A DNA stretch of 64,000 bases from Dokdonella fugitiva. GTDB taxonomy: Bacteria > Pseudomonadota > Gammaproteobacteria > Xanthomonadales > Rhodanobacteraceae. The stretch is from the NCBI RefSeq assembly GCF_014138265.1, contig NZ_JACGXL010000006.1, positions 1-64,000 of the forward strand, in the 5' to 3' direction. Shown here one piece after another: positions 1 through 7,606 of this stretch. A program made the position numbers and the translations under genes. The notes under the pieces are model-generated. The model was not told the origin of the DNA. It saw nothing but the letters and a program-made list of their open reading frames with translations, and searched no databases. How positions within the stretch are numbered: position 1 is the first letter of the stretch; each line of letters starts with the position of its first letter.

Positions 1-61
1 GATTGCACAGCGCGCTAGGCAACCGCTCACCCGAAGACTTCGCCGCGCAGGCGGTGTCTAA

Positions 62-367
62 TTAGACTGTCCGAGAAACCCGGGGTGGTCCAGAGCACCT
101 TATTCGGGAGTCGACTCGGGATCGCGACGCGGCCGATGGGCGTTGCTGTCGCGCGAACCGGCGCGCCCAATAATGCGCCGAACCGCAGGCTTCCATCACG
201 ACGCGCAGCGGCGGGCGATTGTCGAGCACGCGTGCGAACTCGGTTCGGTTGACCCGCCGGCGCTCGACGATGCGTGCATCGGCATCGACGAAGGTAAGTT
301 CGAACACGTCCTTGGCGAGGTCGATGGCGACGGTGGAAATGGCGACATTGTCCGGCGTAGCATGCAT
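62..367 (-). pseudogene. IS110-family transposase, N-terminal remnant
   Basis: The first ~65 codons from the ATG at 367 match the start of the DEDD catalytic domain of IS110/IS1111 transposases: VAIDLAKDVFEL with the first catalytic Asp, then PLRVVMEACGSAHYWARRF. After ARRF the similarity stops and a short unrelated tail runs to a stop at 62. A complete enzyme is over 300 residues, so about two thirds, including the C-terminal transposase_20 domain, is missing and it must be inactive. Its 5' end lies about 80 bp from an attC site, which fits the habit of IS1111-type elements of inserting in attC sites. No terminal repeat is visible. The 61 bases before it contain only a 12-bp palindrome at 56-67 (gtctaattagac) and no gene. 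Confidence 0.8.
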
Positions 368-447
368 GGCGGACTCCGCTCGCGATCCCGTGTCCGGATC
401 ATCATGATCTGCCAGGCTCATCGAAGCCGTGTGGCGACACGAGCGTT

Positions 448-507
448 GTCCGTTTGATCATCTAAGCCGACGCCGCTTCGCGGCGTGGCTTTGCTCGGGT
501 GTCGGGC
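448..507 (+). other. integron attC site 1
   Basis: A 60-bp imperfect inverted repeat with the stem-loop core aagccgacgccgcttcgc, the sequence typical of Pseudomonas/Xanthomonas-type attC sites. The right-hand core GTCGGGC at 501-507 is a variant of GTTRRRY; the left-hand core is weaker. It is the recombination site upstream of the OsmC-like cassette gene, read in the same direction. Confidence 0.75.
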
Positions 508-530
508 CGCCCATTTAAGGAAGATCGCGT

Positions 531-932
531 ATGGAAATCTCCGCGCACATCCGCAATCACGCGAATGGCCACGAGGTCCGTGTTGCCACGGCGGGCAACA
601 TTCAGCGCGTCGAGGTCGCCGCGAAGACCCATGGCCCGGGAAGCTCGGTGAACGGTGGTGAGCTCCTCATGGCCGCACTCGCCACCTGCTACTGCAACGA
701 TCTCTACCGCGAGGCTGCTCGCCTCGGAATTGAAATCAGCGGTTGCGAAGTTGTCGCCACCGCACACTTCAACGGCATCGGAGCCGGCGCCGAGTCGGTC
801 AGCTATCGCGCCCGCGTGGATTCGACCGCAGCACCGGAGCAAATCGAACATTTGCTGGCGCAAACCGATCGCCTGGCTGAGGTCCACAACACGCTCAGGT
901 CCGGCTGCGCTGTGGAACGGGTTGCTTGGTAA
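531..932 (+). CDS. OsmC-like protein, gene-cassette encoded
   Basis: A 133-residue protein of the OsmC/Ohr fold, the family that reduces organic hydroperoxides with a pair of cysteines. The N-terminal beta-rich half ends in the family's helix start GGELLMAALATCYCNDLYREA (Cys53, Cys55), and a second conserved Cys sits at 126 (LRSGCAVERV), so both redox positions are occupied. The frame starts 24 bp after attC 1 and ends 10 bp before attC 2, the one-gene-per-cassette arrangement of integrons. The ATG follows an aaggaag-like ribosome site. Cassettes usually lack their own promoter, so expression may depend on upstream transcription. Peroxide reduction is a family-level inference. Confidence 0.8.
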   Translation: MEISAHIRNHANGHEVRVATAGNIQRVEVAAKTHGPGSSVNGGELLMAALATCYCNDLYREAARLGIEISGCEVVATAHFNGIGAGAESVSYRARVDSTAAPEQIEHLLAQTDRLAEVHNTLRSGCAVERVAW

Positions 933-941
933 CCGCCGTCG

Positions 942-1000
942 GCCTGACAATTCGTCCAAGCCGATGCCGCTTCGCGGCGCGGCTTACATCAGGCTTCAGC
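942..1000 (+). other. integron attC site 2
   Basis: GCCTGAC (942-948) followed by aattcgtccaagccg and the stem-loop core tgccgcttcgcggcgc gives a clear attC site. The left core fits RYYYAAC with one change; the right core around 994-1000 is degenerate. It separates the OsmC-like cassette from the next membrane-protein cassette. Confidence 0.8.
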
Positions 1001-1039
1001 TGGACCCGACATTTCGTACGCACCCTGGGGAGAAATCGA

Positions 1040-1459
1040 GTGAACACACCGGCGTGGTTCAAGTTCGTCGCAGTCCTCGCATTGCTCTGGAATCTGCTCG
1101 GCTGCATTGCTTTCTTCTCTGACCTTAACCTTTCGCCAGAAGACCTCGCCAAGCTTCCCGAGGCGCAGCAAGCGCTTTACGCCGCCCGTCCTGGCTGGGC
1201 GGTCGCAGCTACCGCAATGGCGGTGTTCGGCGGAGCTCTGGGTTCCATGGGGCTCCTCCTGCGCAAGAAATGGGCGCTTCCTGTTTTTGTACTCTCCCTG
1301 CTCGGAATTATCGTCCAGGACATGGGTCTCTTCGTACTGGCAGACGGACTTAGTTTGGCGGGTCCTGTCGTTGTCGTCCTGCAATCGGTAGTGCTTGCCG
1401 TCGGCATCGGCCTCGTCTTGCTCAGCCGCAAGGGGATTGCACGCGGTTGGCTGTTGTAA
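1040..1459 (+). CDS. small four-helix membrane protein, gene-cassette encoded
   Basis: 139 residues with four predicted transmembrane stretches (about 5-23, 52-70, 77-95 and 103-122). The second is preceded by a short soluble loop rich in Pro, Glu and Leu. The GTG start at 1040 is chosen because a ggggaga ribosome site lies 7 bp upstream; the in-frame extension to 926 would run through attC 2. Proteins starting MNTPxWFK with this helix layout are common in environmental integron cassettes and are of unknown function. The frame ends 8 bp before the next attC. Inner-membrane location is inferred from hydrophobicity; no enzyme motif is visible. Confidence 0.75.
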   Translation: MNTPAWFKFVAVLALLWNLLGCIAFFSDLNLSPEDLAKLPEAQQALYAARPGWAVAATAMAVFGGALGSMGLLLRKKWALPVFVLSLLGIIVQDMGLFVLADGLSLAGPVVVVLQSVVLAVGIGLVLLSRKGIARGWLL

Positions 1460-1467
1460 GGCGGCCA

Positions 1468-1526
1468 GCGGACACCTCGTTCAAGCGGAAGCCGCTTCGC
1501 GGCTCGGCTTAATTCAGACGTTTAGC
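1468..1526 (+). other. integron attC site 3
   Basis: Imperfect inverted repeat centred on aagccgcttcgcggctcggc with a right-hand core GTTTAGC at 1520-1526 (GTTRRRY variant). The next cassette gene starts only 4 bp after it, so cassette boundaries are tight. It is somewhat more diverged from the canonical stem than attC 2. Confidence 0.75.
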
Positions 1527-1530
1527 CGTC

Positions 1531-1977
1531 ATGGCAGACACCACAGCTTTTGATGCAAAAACCCTGACCTACATTGCGTGTGTCGCATCCGTCTATGCAT
1601 CGCTTACGTGGCTGCCGGTTATATGGCCCCTGGTTGTTACGCATCGGGAGCGAAAGCCTTTTCCTCGTCGCTGGCTGTTCGTTGCAACAGTCGCATCGCT
1701 ATCCTATGGCGTTGTTTCCGCTTTCCTCGTTTTGTTAACCATCCCGCTCACCGCATACAGCTCCTACATCGCTCCTCAGCTCGCGATCGATGGGTTTCGC
1801 GGCACCGACTGGCTGGTTGAGGCAAATGGCTACGTCGTTGACTATTGGTGGCTAGCTCTCCCGATTGCGTTGGCACTGCTTGCGTTGGCGGTGACCCGCA
1901 AACTAAAACCCGCATGGGCGGTCATTTGCAGCGCAATGACGGCTAACAATTCATGTATGGTCTCCCCTTGCACGTGA
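1531..1977 (+). CDS. small membrane protein in the last, damaged cassette
   Basis: A 148-residue protein with three to four hydrophobic segments (about 12-35, 47-74 and 107-125), starting at an ATG 4 bp after attC 3. The last ~10 codons (AMTANNSCMVSPCT) are read from what was the beginning of the cassette's own attC site (ggctaacaattcat), so the native stop was probably lost or the frame normally ended inside attC. Function unknown; no catalytic motif. Some residues (WLPVIWPL, RKPFPRRW) suggest a small inner-membrane protein of the cassette metagenome. The array ends here. Confidence 0.6.
   Translation: MADTTAFDAKTLTYIACVASVYASLTWLPVIWPLVVTHRERKPFPRRWLFVATVASLSYGVVSAFLVLLTIPLTAYSSYIAPQLAIDGFRGTDWLVEANGYVVDYWWLALPIALALLALAVTRKLKPAWAVICSAMTANNSCMVSPCT
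1941..1954 (+). other. truncated attC site 4, end of the cassette array
   Basis: ggctaacaattcat matches the left arm of an attC site exactly where one is expected, at the 3' end of the last cassette. The conserved stem-loop (aagccg...cgcggc) and the right core are absent, and the following sequence is unrelated. The array was therefore broken inside this site. A 9-bp inverted pair (accgagtga at 1978, tcactcggt at 2087) lies just outside and may mark the event, though it could be chance. Confidence 0.6.
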
Positions 1978-2156
1978 CCGAGTGAGTTCGCTTTGACAAG
2001 TGGTGCGGCTGCAGTCGTGTATTCGGTTTGGGGAGAGCAGCAGGTGCTCGTGTCATCTTGCTGCGCGGTCCGCACGCATTCGCCGGTCACTCGGTGATGC
2101 GGAAAGCGAGCATGCCGTGGCGGCGCCGGTACGGACAGACGCGCTGATGTTGCGGT

Positions 2157-2636
2157 ATGTTGGGAGCCCTGCGGCAGCGGCCCTCCAGTTCAGGCATTGG
2201 TTCCCGAGTGGGCGAGATCGTCATTACCGAGAAAGAATCCCGCTACTCTCCGGAATCCGGGGCCGCGGACATTCGTCTGGATAACCAGATCGTGCTGCGA
2301 TCGGCCGACGGCGCAAGGTCGATCATCGCAGTGGGCTCTTCCAGGCAATGGAACAGCAGTCGCCCGTTGCCGGCTGACGCGCAACGCGTCGATTTGCTGG
2401 AAGTGCTCGCTACCGATGCCCACCTTGCTGCGGAATTGTGGGGTTCCTTCCTCACCTGTCTCGTGTACACGGCGAGGCCTTCCCTGTGGAGGCGGCTGGC
2501 GTTCGCCTTCGCGCCGCGGCTCGCGACCATTCGCGTGCGCTTCGACATTCCGAACGCGGCTTCACGCGCAGCGTTGGTGAAGGTCATCGCCGAGGGGCGG
2601 TGCGGTCGCTGGCTGAAGCCATGCCGTGCGGACTGA
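2157..2636 (+). CDS. hypothetical protein
   Basis: 159 residues, not recognised. The middle (ADIRLDNQIVLRSADGARS) looks like beta strands and the C-terminal third is amphipathic helix ending ALVKVIAEGRCGRWLK. There is no signal peptide or membrane segment and no strong ribosome site at the ATG, so the true start may be later or the 5' end may be damaged. It lies between the cassette-array break and the hotdog thioesterase gene, on the same strand, with a 56-bp gap to the latter. GC-poor codons are more frequent than in the neighbouring core genes. Confidence 0.45.
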   Translation: MLGALRQRPSSSGIGSRVGEIVITEKESRYSPESGAADIRLDNQIVLRSADGARSIIAVGSSRQWNSSRPLPADAQRVDLLEVLATDAHLAAELWGSFLTCLVYTARPSLWRRLAFAFAPRLATIRVRFDIPNAASRAALVKVIAEGRCGRWLKPCRAD

Positions 2637-2692
2637 TGACCTGCGAGCCGAAAGCGCCTTGCGACCGGACTTGATCCGATGACCGACGCCGC

Positions 2693-3145
2693 ATGAATCC
2701 TGCCGCCGACCACTCGCCCACGCTCGCGACGAAGAGCGACATCGCGAGCTTCCTCCTGCGTGAGTTTCCGCAGACGAAATGCACCGTCGTCGATGTCGGC
2801 CATCGCAGCGCGACCGTGCGCCACGCGATCGGCAGCGCGGAGTTGCGGCCCGGCGGAACGGTTTCGGGACCGGTGCTCGTGGCGGTCGCCGATGTGGCGC
2901 TGTACGTCGCGATCCTCGGCGAGATCGGCCTGGTCCCGCTCGCGGTCACCACGAGCCTCAGCATCAACTTCCTGCGCAAGCCGGCGGCGGACGCGGCGAT
3001 TGTCGGCACCTGTCGCCTCATGAAGGTCGGGAAGTCGCTGATCGTCGGCGAGGTCGATCTGTACTCCGAAGGCCTCGAAGAACCGGTCGCCCATGCCGTC
3101 GGCACGTATTCGGTTCCGCCTCGCCCGGCATCCGACGCGGCGTAA
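2693..3145 (+). CDS. PaaI-like hotdog thioesterase
   Basis: 150 residues with the single hotdog domain of the PaaI/YbgC acyl-CoA thioesterase superfamily: central helix region GGTVSGPVLVAVADVALYVA, then strand pairs TTSLSINFLRKPA and IVGTCRLMKVGKSLIVGEVD, ending AHAVGTYSVPPR. Members hydrolyse acyl- or aryl-CoA thioesters in the cytosol; the substrate here cannot be told. The position normally holding the catalytic Asp/Glu falls in VADVALY. A recombined copy of the last 24 codons occurs at 10597-10668. Upstream and downstream genes are unknowns, giving no pathway hint. Confidence 0.8.
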   Translation: MNPAADHSPTLATKSDIASFLLREFPQTKCTVVDVGHRSATVRHAIGSAELRPGGTVSGPVLVAVADVALYVAILGEIGLVPLAVTTSLSINFLRKPAADAAIVGTCRLMKVGKSLIVGEVDLYSEGLEEPVAHAVGTYSVPPRPASDAA

Positions 3146-3185
3146 CCGTCACCGATCCGCAACGCTACGGAAGGCAGCCGCTGCG

Positions 3186-3665
3186 ATGGAGCTCCGTGTT
3201 TCGGGACGATCGACGGGATTGGCGGCGGCGTCCGCGATCGACGAATTTTCCCTGCGCGACGGCACGATCCTCCATCGCGTTGGAACGGGCCTGGCGCGCG
3301 TGGCTGATCCTGCACTCCCGTTCGGGATACTCGCCCTGTATGTCGAGGCGCTCGATCACGGCACGCCGAACGCCGTCGCGATCCACTTGCGATCGCGGAA
3401 GAAGCTCCTGCGTGCGCACGACGGCGCGCTGCAGAAGCTGTACGAACTCACGATCGGCAACACCTACTACCCGCTCGACCGCGCGGCGCGCGACGAAGCC
3501 ATCCATGCGGCGCTGTTGTCGATCGCCGACAGCCTCAACGCGGAATTCCGGTCGCCCGGGATGGTGGCGCTCACGCAGCAGATTCGGGATGGCGTCCAAC
3601 TGCGCGAATCCCAGGCAAGGACCGGCCCGTGGAACTCCGCGATAACGACCATCGGACGGATGTAG
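3186..3665 (+). CDS. hypothetical protein
   Basis: 159 residues, family not recognised. The ATG at 3186 is preferred over the in-frame start at 3093, which would overlap the thioesterase gene. The protein appears soluble, alpha/beta, with a central segment (LRSRKKLLRAHDGALQKLY) rich in Lys/Arg and a Tyr-rich NTYYPLDRAARDEA stretch; no known catalytic motif. It follows the thioesterase gene by 40 bp on the same strand and could be cotranscribed with it. Confidence 0.5.
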   Translation: MELRVSGRSTGLAAASAIDEFSLRDGTILHRVGTGLARVADPALPFGILALYVEALDHGTPNAVAIHLRSRKKLLRAHDGALQKLYELTIGNTYYPLDRAARDEAIHAALLSIADSLNAEFRSPGMVALTQQIRDGVQLRESQARTGPWNSAITTIGRM

Positions 3666-3729
3666 CTAGGCTCGACCCGCGGCGTTACCATGCGGCAAGC
3701 CGTTCCTCTCGGCGATCTTGCCTGGCAGC

Positions 3730-4188
3730 ATGCGCGCGACGCGATCCTCCTGGAAATGCCTGCCTCCCCCTGAGGCAACGGCGCCGCTCGGTTTCGACGC
3801 GGTCTTCACCGACGCGGAGGCGGAGCAGCTCATGCTCGGCCTCGTGCCGGAGCGGATGGAAGACAAGTGGTTCATCTATGGCGAGGACGGTTGGCTGCGG
3901 TTCCATCGCAGCTGGAGCGGCGCCTTGATCTATGCGCTGCGCCTCGACGGCTCGCCGGGTGGCGTGCGCGTCGCGGAATCGTGGGTCAATCGCGATCCGC
4001 AGCAGTACGCGGCCACCGACGTTGCCTACGATCGCGCGCTCGTGCGTTTCCTCATCGACGCGTTCCTGCTTCGCAAACCCGGCGTTCGTTTCCCGATGCC
4101 GCAGGACGCCGCGGGTGCCCCTGATGGGGTCGTCCAGCACGCGCGGGTCGGTCGCGCGTATCCGGAACGCGGCCCGGCCGATCGCTAG
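3730..4188 (+). CDS. hypothetical protein of a conserved small family
   Basis: 152 residues. The core FIYGEDGWLRFHRSWSG followed by IYALRL matches a widespread uncharacterised family usually written EDKWFIYxExxxLxFHRSWTG; function unknown. No membrane segment. The frame stops at a TAG (4186-4188), yet the DNA after the stop still resembles the second, partial copy at 6375-6560, where the same codon is TGG. This copy may therefore be cut short by a nonsense change. The start is uncertain (TTG at 3718 or ATG at 3730). An inverted repeat, ggccacgc/gcgtggcc, lies at 4196-4213 just downstream and may end transcription toward the convergent protease gene. Confidence 0.55.
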   Translation: MRATRSSWKCLPPPEATAPLGFDAVFTDAEAEQLMLGLVPERMEDKWFIYGEDGWLRFHRSWSGALIYALRLDGSPGGVRVAESWVNRDPQQYAATDVAYDRALVRFLIDAFLLRKPGVRFPMPQDAAGAPDGVVQHARVGRAYPERGPADR

Positions 4189-4334
4189 TTGGCTGGCCAC
4201 GCGCTGCGTGGCCATGCCAGCCGATCGTGCCATGGACGTTGGCGACCTGGACGTCGTTCTGGTCGAGTTTGGACATGACGCGCGGCGACCCATGTTCGGT
4301 CAGTGATGCGGCGATGCCGCGTGCCGACGAGGCT

Positions 4335-5270
4335 TCAGGCAGGACGGGCTTCCGGTTGCGGTGGCTTCAGCGTATCGACACGCGGTGTCGCGCCGCCGAT
4401 GAGACGATGCTTTCGCTGGGCCCAGTACAGCATGGCAGGGACGGTGACCGCGAGCATGACGATCGTGACGATGGAGCTTTCTGGACCGAACAAACCGCCT
4501 GTCAGCCAGACCGGGCCGCGATACTCGCCGACCATCGGTGCCATGCGACGCCAGTCTTCAATGCCTGACAAGGGTAATCCGGAGAGGATGATCGTGAAGT
4601 TCCACGCAGCGTGATTCGCTGCTGCGACCCAGAGGTTGCGCGAAAGCACGAACACGAGGGTCCACAGTGCGCCGGTCAGGGTTACCGACACGATCATCGT
4701 GACCAGTTCCTGCATGCTGGCGCGGCCCTCGATATTTTCGAGATGACCGAGCGCGAAAATCACGGATTGCACGCACAATGCCGGGACGGTGCCCCAGGCG
4801 CTTTCCAGGATGCGGAAAAGGATGCAACGGTAGGCGATTTCTTCCAGGGTTGCGGCAATCACGATCAGACCGGCGATGCCGAGCAGGCCGCGCTGCAGTC
4901 CATGGTAGGCAGTGATCTCATACGCACCGAGCGCAAGCACCACCAGCATCGAAATCGCCACCAGCAGGCCGCCGGATGCGCCACCGAGCATGATCGCGAG
5001 TGGCGCGGGGCGCAGTTCACTGGCATTGCGGGCTTCGACAATGCGGACGTAGGCCCAGTAGGCCAGCACGGCGAAGACGAAAATGCCGGTCCGCCGCAGC
5101 AGGCTCGTGACGGAGTCGTCGGGATGGAATATGGCCTGTAGTCCCGGCAGCAACAGCATGCGGACAAACAGCACGGCGCCGAACAGGGCGGCGAACGCCA
5201 AGATCAGTTTCTTGGCAACGGCTATCACGCGCCGGAAATGATGCAAGGTGAACTCCTGCGTCTGTCCCAT
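4335..5270 (-). CDS. CPBP-family intramembrane metalloprotease
   Basis: 311 residues with about eight transmembrane helices. It carries the CPBP (CAAX protease and bacteriocin-processing) signature: EEIAYR with the glutamate pair near 143-144, then GHLEN (His ~176) and NHAAWNF (Asn ~219, His ~220). These form the glutamate/histidine active site of Rce1-like intramembrane proteases. The ATG at 5270 is chosen because the longer frame would start with TTG. The gene is transcribed away from the LysR-type gene at 5425, and the gap holds a palindrome that may be that regulator's operator. Bacterial members act in peptide maturation or immunity; the substrate here is unknown. Confidence 0.8.
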   Translation of the reverse strand: MGQTQEFTLHHFRRVIAVAKKLILAFAALFGAVLFVRMLLLPGLQAIFHPDDSVTSLLRRTGIFVFAVLAYWAYVRIVEARNASELRPAPLAIMLGGASGGLLVAISMLVVLALGAYEITAYHGLQRGLLGIAGLIVIAATLEEIAYRCILFRILESAWGTVPALCVQSVIFALGHLENIEGRASMQELVTMIVSVTLTGALWTLVFVLSRNLWVAAANHAAWNFTIILSGLPLSGIEDWRRMAPMVGEYRGPVWLTGGLFGPESSIVTIVMLAVTVPAMLYWAQRKHRLIGGATPRVDTLKPPQPEARPA

Positions 5271-5372
5271 GAATGACCGGGATATCGCGAGGCGAGATGG
5301 CCCGAGTCGCAACCCGTGTCACGCATTCTAGGTCAGTCGATAATGCACGCGCATGGGCATATCGGCATGACG

Positions 5373-5392
5373 CTCATGCATAATTGCATGAG
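5373..5392. promoter_or_regulatory. palindrome in the divergent protease/LysR intergenic region
   Basis: ctcatgca-taat-tgcatgag, two perfect 8-bp arms around a 4-bp AT centre, located 33 bp before the LysR start and 103 bp before the protease start. LysR-type regulators bind dyads of this kind (T-N11-A core) in divergent promoters, so this is the best operator candidate. Inference from position and symmetry only. Confidence 0.5.
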
Positions 5393-5424
5393 AATAATCA
5401 CACGGCCTCGGCAGCCGATTTCGC

Positions 5425-6294
5425 ATGGAATGGAGCGATTTACGCATCTTCTTGGCCATTGCCCAGGAAGGAACGCTGGGGGCCGCCGCCCGGAAACTGG
5501 CGCAGACGCAGCCAACCATGGGGCGACGATTGCGCGTCCTGGAGGACGCGCTCGGACACACGCTTTTCCAGCGGACCAAGGACGGTTTCGTCCTGACCGA
5601 CGAAGGTTCCACCCTGCTGGGTCATGCCGAACGCATGGAAGCGGAAGCGCTCGCCATCGAGCGTCGGCTTGCGGGGCAAACGCAGCAACTCGAAGGCCTG
5701 CTGCGAATCACCTCGTCGGATTGGTTCGGCGCACATGTCCTCACGCCGGTACTTGCGGAGTTTTCGGTCCTCCATCCCAAGGTCACGATCGAGTTGCTGA
5801 CGGATGCGCGCTTCCTGAGCCTTTCCCGTCGCGAGGCCGATGTGGCGTTCCGCATCAGGCCGTTCGATGAGCCGGACGTCGTCTCGCGAAAGTTGTTGCA
5901 CATGCGCTATCGCGCCTACCTGCGCCGGGGAATCGCCCATCCGATGGCGGGCGATGGCACCGGCAGTGCGTTGCTGGCGCTGGACTCCGCGTTCGCGGGC
6001 GTGCCCGACGACAGCTGGCTGCAAACGATGTTGCCGAAGGCGCGCACGGTTTTCCGCAGCAACAGCCGCGACGTGCAGGCCAGGATGTGCGCTCACGGTG
6101 TGGGTATCGCGGTACTGCCGATTCCATTGGCCGATGCCACCGCTGGCATCGAGCCGATCGACTTGGGCACCGAGCCGCCTGGTCGCGATACTTGGGTCGG
6201 CTATCACCGGGATCTGCGTCGACTGCCTCGCCTTCGGGCATTGCTCGAGCTCGTGATCGCGCGGCTTGCGAACGGATCATCGGGCCGGCAGTGA
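5425..6294 (+). CDS. LysR-type transcriptional regulator
   Basis: 289 residues. The N-terminal winged helix-turn-helix (residues 1-60) has the LysR pattern DLRIFLAIAQEGTLGAAARKL, TQPTMGRRLRVLEDALG and LFQRTKDGF; the rest is the two-lobe substrate-binding domain beginning LLRITSSDWFGAHVLTPVL. Cytosolic DNA-binding protein, normally a tetramer responding to a small effector. It is divergent from the CPBP protease gene, the typical layout for a LysR protein and its target, with a palindrome in between. Effector unknown. The reading frame continues to 6294 and the next 300 bp contain only a gene remnant. Confidence 0.9.
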   Translation: MEWSDLRIFLAIAQEGTLGAAARKLAQTQPTMGRRLRVLEDALGHTLFQRTKDGFVLTDEGSTLLGHAERMEAEALAIERRLAGQTQQLEGLLRITSSDWFGAHVLTPVLAEFSVLHPKVTIELLTDARFLSLSRREADVAFRIRPFDEPDVVSRKLLHMRYRAYLRRGIAHPMAGDGTGSALLALDSAFAGVPDDSWLQTMLPKARTVFRSNSRDVQARMCAHGVGIAVLPIPLADATAGIEPIDLGTEPPGRDTWVGYHRDLRRLPRLRALLELVIARLANGSSGRQ

Positions 6295-6374
6295 ACCGCG
6301 CATGGCTGTTTTGGCTCGGCAGCAGTCATTCGCCGACCACGGGACCGATCATTGCGACCCGCGAGTTCGACACG

Positions 6375-6560
6375 GAGTACGCGTGCGTGCTCGTGCGCTT
6401 CCTCACCGACGCGTTCCTGCTCCGCAAGCCTGGCGTCCGCTTCCCGATGCCGCGGGGTGCCGCGGGTGCACTCGAGGGCATCGTCCAGCACGCGCTGGTC
6501 GGTCGCGCGTATCCGGAACGCGGCCCGGGCGATCGCTGGTGGGCGAGCCGCGCGCTGCAT
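6375..6560 (+). pseudogene. 3'-terminal remnant duplicating the gene at 3730
   Basis: Read in frame, this stretch gives CVLVRFLTDAFLLRKPGVRF and then VQHALVGRAYPERGPGDR, nearly identical to the end of the protein encoded at 3730-4188. The 5' two thirds of the gene (including FHRSW) are missing, and no start codon or ribosome site belongs to the piece. DNA similarity continues past the point where the first copy stops: TAG there is TGG here. The remaining bases of 6295-6625 hold no recognisable gene. Confidence 0.7.
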
Positions 6561-6625
6561 GGCGACGCGTGCGCTTCGATGCGTTCGATCGGCTACGATC
6601 GACGCACCACAGACTGGAGGTCGAC

Positions 6626-7009
6626 ATGCCGGGTCCCGCACGCGCAGGGCTTTTCGTGTACGCCAAGGATGCCGAGCGCCTCGCGACGTTCTACGCGTCG
6701 GTGGCCGACATGGTTCGCTTGCACGCGACCGATGAACTCATCGTGCTCGAATCCGCGGACATCCAGTTGCTCGTGCACCGGATTCCCGCCGCCATCGCCG
6801 CGGGCATCGAGATCACGTCGCCGCCGCAGCGACGCGAGGACACGGCGCTGAAGTTCTTCTTCACGGTGCCGAGCATCGAAACGGCGAAGGCGACGGCGAC
6901 GCGCCTCGGCGGCGATGTGTCCGGCGAGCGATGGAACGGGCCGGGATTCGTCGTCTGCAATGCGTGCGATCCGGAGGGCAACATCTTCCAGGTCCGGGAA
7001 ACGACCTGA
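6626..7009 (+). CDS. VOC-family (glyoxalase-fold) protein
   Basis: 127 residues with two beta-alpha-beta-beta-beta modules of the vicinal oxygen chelate fold: FVYAKDAERLATFYASV opens the first and FFTVPSIETAKATATRLGG the second, closing with the characteristic DPEGNIFQVRE. Family members include glyoxalase I, dioxygenases and antibiotic-resistance proteins; the usual metal ligands are only partly present (His near LLVHRI, Glu in FQVRE), so the reaction cannot be assigned. The ATG at 6626 follows a ctggagg ribosome site 5 bp upstream. The membrane-protein gene follows 13 bp later on the same strand. Confidence 0.8.
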   Translation: MPGPARAGLFVYAKDAERLATFYASVADMVRLHATDELIVLESADIQLLVHRIPAAIAAGIEITSPPQRREDTALKFFFTVPSIETAKATATRLGGDVSGERWNGPGFVVCNACDPEGNIFQVRETT

Positions 7010-7022
7010 CGACGTCGGATCG

Positions 7023-7442
7023 ATGCCTATGCGAACGCTGCTGTACCTGTCGAGTCTCTTCCTCGCGCTGCCCTCGATCGCACTCGCCGCGGCATTCCTC
7101 GTGCTCGGCACCGCGATCTCGGCGCACTCGCTGCTCGGCTTCCTCGGCGTGCTGCTCGAGACGGCGCTCTGGTTGCTGCCGTGGGGCCTGCTCGCGATCT
7201 TCGCTGCCTTCGTCGCGCTCGTGCTCGCGGGGTTTTCGATCCGCGTGCGCTGGTTCGCGAGTCTCCTCGTCGCCGCGCTCGCGATCGGCAGCAGCGCGAC
7301 CGCGCTTGCGCTCATCACGTTGCACGGCAACGGGTCCCTCGGGCAGCTCGTATTCTTCATTCCGGCTGCGGTGTCCGCTGCGATTGCGCTCTGGCTTGCG
7401 GTTCGGGAAGGCCGTGCGTCGGTGACGGCCGCGGGCGCGTGA
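7023..7442 (+). CDS. small four-helix membrane protein
   Basis: 139 residues, almost wholly hydrophobic, with four transmembrane stretches (about 7-30, 40-67, 73-95, 103-122) and a short C-terminal tail. No family recognised and no charged residue inside the helices to suggest a channel or enzyme. ATG at 7023 or 7029 are both possible. It lies 13 bp behind the VOC gene and is probably cotranscribed. A diverged fragment of its third helix region (IGSSATALALITLHG) reappears in the chimeric remnant at 10546. The 164 bp after it, up to the tag gene, show nothing recognisable. Confidence 0.6.
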   Translation: MPMRTLLYLSSLFLALPSIALAAAFLVLGTAISAHSLLGFLGVLLETALWLLPWGLLAIFAAFVALVLAGFSIRVRWFASLLVAALAIGSSATALALITLHGNGSLGQLVFFIPAAVSAAIALWLAVREGRASVTAAGA

Positions 7443-7606
7443 CCGCGGGCCGACCTTGCGCGCTTAGCAAATAGAGTCCAGGTTCATTTTCAGAGCAACA
7501 CGGATGGTCGTGGTTGCGCGCGTCAGCGCGTGGCGTGGTTGATTTGATCGATGGCTCCGTCATCGCCAGTCCGGGCGTTCCGGGCGTGATTGGAGTTCTG
7601 CCTTGA

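Noticed and set aside
1978-2095. 9-bp inverted pair as an IS terminal repeat
   Set aside because: Too short and no transposase between; likely chance.
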